A stretch of 64,000 bases of DNA from positions 1-64,000 of the forward strand of contig SIAD01000001.1 of assembly GCA_009691915.1 (NCBI GenBank), given 5' to 3'. This stretch comes from Phycisphaerales bacterium (GTDB lineage Bacteria > Planctomycetota > Phycisphaerae > Phycisphaerales > SM1A02). Positions 26,694 to 33,433 of the stretch are shown here, piece after piece. The notes under the pieces were generated by a model. It worked only from the letters and a program-made list of their open reading frames with translations. It was not told the DNA's origin and searched no databases. Position 1 is the stretch's first letter; each line of letters starts with the position of its first letter. The translations under genes and the position numbers were made by a program.

Positions 26694-26709
26694 GTTCGGT
26701 GAATGTTAG
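26694..26709 (+). promoter_or_regulatory. Candidate LexA operator GTTCGGTGAATGTTAG
   Basis: The form is GTTC-n7-GTTA, close to the alphaproteobacterial LexA box GTTC-n7-GTTC. A near-identical 16-mer occurs in reverse orientation at 53544-53559, directly upstream of the SOS-type imuA-imuB-dnaE2 cassette; 13 of 16 positions are identical. It sits between the leftward lexA-side ORF and the rightward aminotransferase gene. Confidence 0.5.
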
Positions 26710-26725
26710 CCGTACAGGTGTACGG
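26710..26725. promoter_or_regulatory. Palindrome CCGTACAGGTGTACGG
   Basis: Two perfect 6-base arms CCGTAC/GTACGG around AGGT, abutting the GTTC-type motif. Size and symmetry suit a dimeric repressor such as LexA. I found no second copy upstream of the mutagenesis cassette, so its owner is unknown. Confidence 0.4.
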
Positions 26726-26764
26726 TGTCAAGCCGATTGGGGCAGTTCTCTACGATTGCTTCCA

Positions 26765-27952
26765 ATGTCCGACGCCTGTCTGCCGCACACCGCCCCTGCG
26801 AGCCTTGGAACGCGTGTTCGGGAAGCGTTTCAGCTCGACTGGACCTACCGCTTTCTGAATCACGGGTCATTTGGAGCCGTACCGAGAATCGTTGAGGAGG
26901 CAGCGTGCCAGTGGAGACAGCGGCTCGAAGCGCGGCCGATCGCGATGGTCGGGAGGGAGATGGCTGGGCTCCTTGGCGAAGTCAGGGGGCGTATCGGGGG
27001 CTATCTCGGATGCGCTCCGGAGCGAATCGGTCTCGTGACCAATGCGACCTCCGGGGTCGGCTCAGTCCTTGCGAGCATCCAGTGGGCACCCGGGGATCGG
27101 ATTCTCCTCACAAATCACGGCTACAACGCGGTGCGGCAGGCGGTTCATCGGGCCAGCGAGCGATGGGGAGTCGAGTGTTCGATCACCGACATCCCGCTCT
27201 CCATCGGTGGCGACGGCGATGTCGCGGATGCGATCATCCGCGCGATCGACCCACGAACCCGGCTGGTCATCGTCGACCATGTCACCAGTCCGACGGCACT
27301 AGTTTTTCCCGTGGCCGCGATCGCCGCCGAGTGTCGTCGGCGGGGGATCCTGTGCCTAGTCGACGGCGCGCACGCCCCGGGGATGCTGCCTCTTCAGATC
27401 GACGCTATCGACGCCGACTGGTACACGGGGAACCTGCACAAATGGGTCTGCGCTCCCAAGGGATCGGGCGTGCTGGTGGCGTCTGAGCGGACCAGCGTGT
27501 GGACCCATCCTGAGACCACGAGCCACTTCCATGGCAGCGGATTCGTTGATGAGTTTGCTTGGCAGGGGACGCGGGATTTCGCCAGCTGGCTGGCGATTCC
27601 TGCAGCAATCGACTTTGTCGAAGGAGTGGTTCCCGGTGGTGCGATGAGCCACAATCGAGCACTCGCGCTGTGGGCGTCAGCGCGCATGGCGGACGCATTC
27701 GGTTCAGAGGTCATCGGACCGGGTGATGGCTCGATGACGGGTTCGATGGCGAGCATTCCACTGCCCCGTGTGCTGGAGGACCGTTGGCCCTCGGCTCAGG
27801 AGTTTCAGGCCAGACTGTACGACCAACACAGGATCGAAGTCCCGATCATCGAATTCGGCGGACGGTGGCATGTGCGCATTTCAGCGCAGGTCTACAACCT
27901 AGCGGAGGACTACTTGGCGCTGGAGGCGGCGGTGTTGGCGGAAGCGAGCTGA
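26765..27952 (+). CDS. Class V aminotransferase (isopenicillin N epimerase-like)
   Basis: A 395-residue pyridoxal-phosphate enzyme from the ATG of MSDACLPHT. Landmarks: FLNHGSFGAVPRIVEE, which is the isopenicillin N epimerase-like opening; GLVTNATSGVGSVL cofactor loop; CLVDGAHAPGMLPL with the cofactor-binding Asp; and the Schiff-base lysine in YTGNLHKWVCAPKG. Later FHGSGFVDEFAWQGTRDF and WHVRISAQVYN match the family. The substrate is unknown; desulfurase, epimerase and lyase activities all occur in this fold. The 3' end overlaps the convergent gene by 43 bases. Confidence 0.85.
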   Translation: MSDACLPHTAPASLGTRVREAFQLDWTYRFLNHGSFGAVPRIVEEAACQWRQRLEARPIAMVGREMAGLLGEVRGRIGGYLGCAPERIGLVTNATSGVGSVLASIQWAPGDRILLTNHGYNAVRQAVHRASERWGVECSITDIPLSIGGDGDVADAIIRAIDPRTRLVIVDHVTSPTALVFPVAAIAAECRRRGILCLVDGAHAPGMLPLQIDAIDADWYTGNLHKWVCAPKGSGVLVASERTSVWTHPETTSHFHGSGFVDEFAWQGTRDFASWLAIPAAIDFVEGVVPGGAMSHNRALALWASARMADAFGSEVIGPGDGSMTGSMASIPLPRVLEDRWPSAQEFQARLYDQHRIEVPIIEFGGRWHVRISAQVYNLAEDYLALEAAVLAEAS

Positions 27953-28845
27953 GCCTGCTTGAACGGCACATACTCGCCGTTGAACCACTCCCACCACTTC
28001 TTCATGTCCCAACCCATATCCGCAGTGGACTGCCCCCAGTCGCGCGATGTAAGCGCCACGAGCGATTGGTGCGCGTCGGTACGGTAGGTGTACACGGTCG
28101 CGTCCTGCACGCGCATGAGCACCCCGGTCTGCAGACTCCCCATGACCGGCTGGAACGCTCCCGCGCCGTCGCCGACAACCGCGACGACATTGGCGATGTA
28201 GTTCGTGCGAGTGCCTTGGGCGATCCACGCCAGGTCGCCGGTGTCCTTCTTCTCATCCGCCGTGACCTGCGCGAAGATGAGTGAGGGGATGACCGCGAAC
28301 GCATCGACCTTTCCGGCGAGAATTCCCGCCTGATTGACAACGACATGCCGACTGTCGCGCAGGCCGAGTTCGATCATGGCGATCACCTCATCGCAGACAG
28401 GGCGTGCGATTCGCCGCGACGCCTCGTGGCGCATCGTCGGCTCGCTACTGCGGATGGAGATCTTGGCGAGCATCGCCTGACCCAGTGGACCTTGGGTCGC
28501 CAGATGATCGAGCATCGCCAGTCGGATATCGTCCTTCTCGTCCTCCATCGCATCCCAGAGAGGCTGCCACGATGCAGGATCTTGCCAGCGGGAAATCATT
28601 CCGATGTTGTCGCGGCGGACAGTTCCCCTTCGAACGCCGAAGTGCGAACGCACGAAGTCGGTGGTGCTTCGTTCGTACCCGCTCTGCGAAGCGCCCGCAG
28701 GCGATTGGCTCTGAAGGATGGACGGATCGACGGCATAGGGGATGCCGCCGGTGGCGGGGATCGGCGTGACAAGAGAGGTCGGGATGGTTCCACCGGCCTG
28801 CACGGCTGCAGTAATCAGCATCGAGGCTACGAGCCGAAGGATCAT
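27910..28845 (-). CDS. Exported protein, HEAT-like, unknown function
   Basis: A 311-residue protein starting MILRLVASMLITAAVQAGG, a signal peptide. The mature part has helical stretches that may be degenerate HEAT-type repeats (QPLWDAMEDEKDDIRLAMLD, LGQAMLAKISI, CDEVIAMIELGLRDSRHVVV) and an aromatic C-terminal block (DWGQSTADMGWDMKKWWEW). No enzyme motif is visible. The longer upstream frame overlaps the divergent haemoglobin gene and is rejected. Confidence 0.65.
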   Translation of the reverse strand: MILRLVASMLITAAVQAGGTIPTSLVTPIPATGGIPYAVDPSILQSQSPAGASQSGYERSTTDFVRSHFGVRRGTVRRDNIGMISRWQDPASWQPLWDAMEDEKDDIRLAMLDHLATQGPLGQAMLAKISIRSSEPTMRHEASRRIARPVCDEVIAMIELGLRDSRHVVVNQAGILAGKVDAFAVIPSLIFAQVTADEKKDTGDLAWIAQGTRTNYIANVVAVVGDGAGAFQPVMGSLQTGVLMRVQDATVYTYRTDAHQSLVALTSRDWGQSTADMGWDMKKWWEWFNGEYVPFKQAQLASANTAASSAK

Positions 28846-28863
28846 CCCTCTACGATAGCCGCC

Positions 28864-29280
28864 ATGGATGGCAGTTCTCCTCCCGCCCCGGCCGATTCCC
28901 TCCCCGAACCACGCGAGATCCACGCTCGATTGGGTACGGAGGCGTTTTGGCGGATCGCTCGGGCCTTTTACAGCAGAATCGAGCGGGACCAACTCCTGAG
29001 ACCGATCTTTCCGGCGAGTCTTGAGGAGCCAATCCGCAATCAGGCGGAGTTTCTGATCCAGTACTTCGGAGGACCCGAGTACTACTCCCAGCGGCAGGGG
29101 CACCCACGGTTGCGGATGCGCCACGCGAAGTTTGTAATCGGCGTGGCCCAGCGCAACGCCTGGGTTGACTGCATGCGCGGCGCGCTCATGGACGCGGAGA
29201 TTCCGGTTCAGGAGCGCACGGTCATGGAGCGATACTTTGCGAACACCGCGACTTTCCTCATGAACTCCGACGGCGAGTGA
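28864..29280 (+). CDS. Truncated haemoglobin (group II)
   Basis: 138 residues from the ATG of MDGSSPPAPADS. The globin core begins at about residue 20: FWRIARAFYSRIERDQLLRP includes the B10 tyrosine, then FPASLEEPIRNQAEFLIQYF, and the proximal histidine is in GHPRLRMRHAKFVIG, with NAWVDCM after it. This matches group II (TrHbO) proteins, which bind O2 or NO and are linked with respiration or NO detoxification. It is divergent from the HEAT-like gene. Confidence 0.93.
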   Translation: MDGSSPPAPADSLPEPREIHARLGTEAFWRIARAFYSRIERDQLLRPIFPASLEEPIRNQAEFLIQYFGGPEYYSQRQGHPRLRMRHAKFVIGVAQRNAWVDCMRGALMDAEIPVQERTVMERYFANTATFLMNSDGE

Positions 29281-29283
29281 GTG

Positions 29284-30129
29284 TCACTTCCCGGGAACAG
29301 TGGCGCCGACCATCAAGTCCTTCCGACCGATCGAGGCCATCACCTTTTCAGCCTCGACGCGCGTCGGCCAGGCGCCGATTCGAACGGCAAAGAGTTTCTC
29401 CCCCTTGGCGGTTGATATCTCATCGATGTGCGCCTCGGGCGCATGTGATCGTGCGAGATCGGTTGTGAGTGCGGTGGCGCGCTTCTGGGCCGCGGCAAGG
29501 GTCGTGTAGCTCCCCGCTCTCACTGTAAATGACTTGCCGGAAGGTTGCGGCGATGCGCGCGCGGCCACCTCTGACCGTGGAACGCTCTTTGAGGGCGGTG
29601 TCTGTGTCGGTTGGGCCACGGCAGCAGGAGAGGGTGTTCTTGCGAGCGCGACCGCGCGTGCACGCTCGGCGTAACGCGTCGCCGACGCAGCATCGTCTGG
29701 ACTCTTGGCCCGCGAAAACGCCTCGGCGGCGGCGTCGAACTCTTTCGCGGCTTCACTCGCTGAGCCGCGCGCGAGCATCACATCTCCGAGGATGACAAGC
29801 CCCTGCGCGCGCAGTTGAGGATCTGTGGAATCCGCTGCGGCACGGGCGAAGGCCTGCGCCCGGTCCAGGCGGCCGAGCCGATACGAGCTCATCGCGGCCA
29901 GTACTTCGGCCTTGTCAGTGGCGAGCGGTCCTGCTTCGCGCATCGCGGCTTCGCTGTCGGTGAGTGCGCGTTCGTACTTCCCCTCCTCGTAGCGCGAAAT
30001 GGCACTCGACAGATCGCTCGCCTTGGGCGCACCTTGACACGACGAGATGAGCGGAATCGTCGCGACTACGAGCCACCAACACTTTGAGGGCAAACTGCCG
30101 CGCGAGAATCTCCCGATGCATCCTTGCAT
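29284..30129 (-). CDS. SPOR-domain lipoprotein with TPR-like repeats
   Basis: 281 residues. A signal with lipobox LISSC (cysteine near residue 32) is followed by TPR-like helices (ISRYEEGKYERALTDSEAAM, SSYRLGRLDRAQAFARAAAD, GDVMLARGSASEAAKEFDAA), a Pro/Ala linker and a C-terminal SPOR domain (about 205-278; FTVRAGSYTTLAAAQKRATA, LFAVRIGAWPTRVEAEKVMA). SPOR domains bind denuded peptidoglycan glycan strands at division or remodelling sites. The first residues before MQGCIG are open but lack a signal. Confidence 0.82.
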   Translation of the reverse strand: MQGCIGRFSRGSLPSKCWWLVVATIPLISSCQGAPKASDLSSAISRYEEGKYERALTDSEAAMREAGPLATDKAEVLAAMSSYRLGRLDRAQAFARAAADSTDPQLRAQGLVILGDVMLARGSASEAAKEFDAAAEAFSRAKSPDDAASATRYAERARAVALARTPSPAAVAQPTQTPPSKSVPRSEVAARASPQPSGKSFTVRAGSYTTLAAAQKRATALTTDLARSHAPEAHIDEISTAKGEKLFAVRIGAWPTRVEAEKVMASIGRKDLMVGATVPGK

Positions 30130-30168
30130 GCGGCTATCGTAATGGTTCGGCGTTCCCGACGGCAGTCC

Positions 30169-31659
30169 ATGAAGCTCCTCACCACGATTCAGCGCCGCAT
30201 TCTCTTGAGACCATGGCGCACCGCGGTCATCGATGACCAGCGATCGTGGCGGGCCATTGAGATTCAGATCGTCGCCTGGCACCTCGCCCGTGAGATCGAG
30301 GCGACTTCACAGGCACAGCACATCGGGATCATGCTGCCAACCTCCGGTCTGTTTCCGGCCGCCGCGATCGCCGGATGGATGCTCGGACGCACCATCGTCC
30401 CATTGAACTACCTGCTCTCCAAGACGGACCTCTCCTATGTCTGTCGGGATGCCGGTCTCGACGCTTGCGTGACCGTTGGTCCGATGCTCGAATTCACCGG
30501 AGGTCTGCCGGAATTCGTGCGACCGATCCGGATGGACTCCATGAAATTCTCGGGGATTCCGCCGATTCGTCGTTCCCAGCGCCGCGCGGAGAGCGACCTT
30601 GCAGTACTCCTGTACACCTCCGGGACGAGCGGGAAGCCCAAGGGAGTGATGCTCACCGCAGGCAATCTCAGGGCGAACATTGAGCAGGTCGTCGATCGGG
30701 CGAGGTTTTCTCGAGCCGACACGATGCTCGGCGTACTTCCTCAGTTCCACTCCTTCGGTCTCACCGTCCTCACTCTGCTCCCACTGGCCGTCGGATGCAA
30801 GGTCGTTTACACGGCGCGGTTTGTCCCTCGCAGGATCGTGGCACTGGCCCGCCAGCACCGCCCGACTGTGCTGGTCGCAATCCCGTCGATGTACGGCGCC
30901 CTCCGGCTCGTCAAGGAGGCCTCGGCTGAGGACCTCGCCAGTCTGCGGTTTGTCGTCAGCGGCGGGGAGCCGCTGCCCCAAGCGGTCTCGGATGGTTTCC
31001 ATGAGCGTTTCGGACTCAGAATCAGCGAGGGATATGGGCTCACGGAGACTGCTCCGGCCACGAACTGGTGCCTCCCTGGCGAGTGGCGTCGCGGAAGCGT
31101 CGGACGCGCGCTGATTGGCATCGACGAGCGCATCGTCGCCCCCGACGGGCGCGACTTGCCACAGGGCGAAGACGGGGAGATCCGCATCACGGGCCCCAAT
31201 GTGATGTCGGGCTACTGGAACCTTCCCGATGAGTCTCGCGCTGCGTTCGATGAACGCGGATACTTTCGAACTGGGGACATGGGTCGTTTCGACCACGATG
31301 GCCATCTCTTCATCACCGGGCGCATCAAAGAGATGCTCATCATCGGCGGAGAGAATGTGTTTCCACGGGAAATCGAAGAAGTCCTTGATCGCCACGAGAT
31401 CGTGAAGGCCAGCGCAGTGATCGGTGTGCACGACGAGTCGCGCGGGGAGCTCCCGGTGGCGTTCGTGGAACTCAAGGAGGGATGCGTCTTCGATGAGCGG
31501 GCGCTGCGTTCGTGGTGTCGGGATCATCTTGCGCAGTTCAAGGTCCCGCGCGAGATTCGTCTCTGTGAGGCGCTGCCGCGAAACCCGACCGGGAAAATTC
31601 TTCGCAGGGCGCTGGCCGAAGAGCTCGCGGCAAAGAGCGCGAGCGACCGTCCCTCCTAG
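30169..31659 (+). CDS. AMP-forming acyl-CoA/acyl-acid synthetase
   Basis: About 496 residues of the ANL superfamily. Core motifs: LLYTSGTSGKPKGVMLTAGN (P-loop-like A3), VVSGGEPLPQA, GYGLTETAPATNW (A5), YFRTGDMGRFDHDGHLFITG (A7/A8) and PRNPTGKILRRAL with the catalytic Lys (A10). It activates a carboxylic acid with ATP and passes it to CoA or another thiol; chain length cannot be told. The start is uncertain between 30142 and 30169. Its TAG stop overlaps the convergent gene's stop by 4 bases at CTAG. Confidence 0.88.
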   Translation: MKLLTTIQRRILLRPWRTAVIDDQRSWRAIEIQIVAWHLAREIEATSQAQHIGIMLPTSGLFPAAAIAGWMLGRTIVPLNYLLSKTDLSYVCRDAGLDACVTVGPMLEFTGGLPEFVRPIRMDSMKFSGIPPIRRSQRRAESDLAVLLYTSGTSGKPKGVMLTAGNLRANIEQVVDRARFSRADTMLGVLPQFHSFGLTVLTLLPLAVGCKVVYTARFVPRRIVALARQHRPTVLVAIPSMYGALRLVKEASAEDLASLRFVVSGGEPLPQAVSDGFHERFGLRISEGYGLTETAPATNWCLPGEWRRGSVGRALIGIDERIVAPDGRDLPQGEDGEIRITGPNVMSGYWNLPDESRAAFDERGYFRTGDMGRFDHDGHLFITGRIKEMLIIGGENVFPREIEEVLDRHEIVKASAVIGVHDESRGELPVAFVELKEGCVFDERALRSWCRDHLAQFKVPREIRLCEALPRNPTGKILRRALAEELAAKSASDRPS

Positions 31660-33308
31660 GGGCAGTCACCCCATCCGGAGAGGATCGCCGTCAGGTCGAA
31701 ACCATCGACCATTCCGCTCCCGTCGATGTCACCCTGGCCGGGAAGTCCCCAGCCAGAGAGGACGACCGAAAGATCGATCCCATCAACCGTCTCGTCCAGA
31801 TTGAGGTCGGCGAGACATGGCGGGCATGGGGGAAGAGTCGACGACACAAGGAGCGCTCCCGAACCTGCCTGGGATCCTGCAGATGCCACACGGATGAGGT
31901 ATCTCGTCCCACAGACGGCGGGGAACGAGATGGTCGACGAGTTGCTGTTTGCCGAACACTGTGGATTGTCGTCGTCGCACGCCACCGGCGCGCTGTCACA
32001 GAGAGTCTCGTAGGCGAGAAGCACGGTGTCGATCGATCCAGGCGCGCAGGTGGAGACGGTGATCGTTCCCTCGACTTCTGAGAGAGCGAACCAGACATCG
32101 GCTCCGACCGAGGTCCCCCCGAGAGTCAGGCACCCCGATGGCACTGCTTGAGTGGACGGGGTTGCCCCAGCAAGCGAGTAACTTTGGCTGCCAAGCCCGA
32201 TCGGGCGCGGTGTCTGACAGGAGTCGTTCAGAGGAGGAGTCGGATTGCACAGGGTGAGCGCCCTCTCGACGCAGAGTTCATCCCACGACTTCTCGCAGCA
32301 CAATGGGTCGACGGCGCAGACCTGGCTGCAGCATGCCGGAGTGTCGCAGCCCGGCTCAAGGTGAGGCCCGTAGCAATCGCCGCCGGTTCCGCACGGGTCG
32401 GTGCACTGGTCGTTCCATGAAACCTGCAGCACATAGCGTTGAAACGATCCACACTGTTCGGGGAACTCCTCAGGAGTCGGAAATGTCCCGCGCGCAACGA
32501 TCGCGTACCACGCTCCCGGTTGGACGCAGAGGGTCTGCACGGACGGAACGCACCCGTCGATCTGGGCGTGGATGGGTGCGCTTGCAAGCGGCGCGCATGG
32601 ATCGGTGACCAGTGCCAAGAATGCCGGGGCCTTGGCGGCGAAACTCAGTGTGACCCGTGCGAGAAGGTCGTCGTTGGGGTCGGTGACCACGACTCGGTAG
32701 GCATCGATGTCGAGTGTCTCGGGGTTTACCCACTGGAGTTTCCCGCAGAGGATCGAGCCGTTGCCCAAAGACTGGAGCGCCGGATTCGGCACGCCCGCGA
32801 GGCAGGGGGGATTGGCCTGTTCGCCACACAATTCGGACTCCGCCAGAGAACTCGAGGGACAGACGGGATCGCACTGCGAGGAGCAGCCATTGGCCGCAAG
32901 AGTCACGCACTGGGTATCCCAGCCAACGCTGCAGCAGGTCGGGATCGCCGTGCAGACATACTCGCAGCATGTGGCATCGGAGCAGGATGGGGTCGCATGA
33001 ACCTGATCGCACGGCCCCGACGATGGCTGTCCACAGGGGACAGGGGGTGGTGTCGTGCACAGCGACGGGGCGATCACATACGCGCAGTAGGCATCCCAGT
33101 TGGCGATGCAGCAGAACGCGTCGAAGGCACAGACGAGCTCGCAGCAGGTCGCGTCGGCGCACCCGGGGGTTGAGTGCGGCAAGGTGCAGGATCCAGTTGC
33201 GCCATCCGGGCACAACGGCGGCGTCTGGCCCTGCGCGGCATCAGCGGCCACCAAGATGGTTGTGGCGAGCAGGACACAACGGATGGTTCTGAAGATGGGG
33301 GAATACAT
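31656..33308 (-). CDS. Secreted cysteine-rich protein with dockerin-like C-terminus
   Basis: 550 residues. A signal peptide ends near AADAAQGQ. Three copies of a cysteine-rich module follow, each with the pattern CC-x2-VC-x5-CC-x3-WD-x2-C: two near the N-terminus and one in the middle. Beta-rich segments lie between, including one of pre-peptidase C-terminal (PPC) type (LIRVASAGSQAGSG). The C-terminus has paired calcium-loop repeats, DLNLDETVDGIDLSVVLSGW and DIDGSGMVDGFDLTAILSGW, ending GDCP. Dockerin-like pairs of this kind may anchor or sort exported proteins. It lies 125 bases downstream of a larger relative. Confidence 0.85.
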   Translation of the reverse strand: MYSPIFRTIRCVLLATTILVAADAAQGQTPPLCPDGATGSCTLPHSTPGCADATCCELVCAFDAFCCIANWDAYCAYVIAPSLCTTPPPVPCGQPSSGPCDQVHATPSCSDATCCEYVCTAIPTCCSVGWDTQCVTLAANGCSSQCDPVCPSSSLAESELCGEQANPPCLAGVPNPALQSLGNGSILCGKLQWVNPETLDIDAYRVVVTDPNDDLLARVTLSFAAKAPAFLALVTDPCAPLASAPIHAQIDGCVPSVQTLCVQPGAWYAIVARGTFPTPEEFPEQCGSFQRYVLQVSWNDQCTDPCGTGGDCYGPHLEPGCDTPACCSQVCAVDPLCCEKSWDELCVERALTLCNPTPPLNDSCQTPRPIGLGSQSYSLAGATPSTQAVPSGCLTLGGTSVGADVWFALSEVEGTITVSTCAPGSIDTVLLAYETLCDSAPVACDDDNPQCSANSNSSTISFPAVCGTRYLIRVASAGSQAGSGALLVSSTLPPCPPCLADLNLDETVDGIDLSVVLSGWGLPGQGDIDGSGMVDGFDLTAILSGWGDCP

Positions 33309-33369
33309 GGGGACTCGACTAACCGTACGAACTGGGACGAAGGAGGTTACGGGCAGTCGGCCCAGTTTC

Positions 33370-33403
33370 AAAAAGAAAACCCCCCGACCTTGCGGCCGGG
33401 GGG
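33370..33403 (-). terminator. Rho-independent terminator (leftward)
   Basis: CCCCCC (33380-33385) pairs with GGGGGG (33398-33403), with a GRCC/GGCC-type inner stem around a short loop. On the minus strand it is followed by TTTTCTTTTTG. It ends the transcript of the large secreted protein gene at 33434-36115. Confidence 0.85.
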
Positions 33404-33433
33404 TGCAATCACCAGATCAATACTCGGTCGGGA

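Noticed and set aside
30307-31527. Long minus-strand frame antisense to the AMP-forming synthetase (406 codons)
   Set aside because: No recognisable fold or start context; the synthetase has all family motifs on the plus strand.
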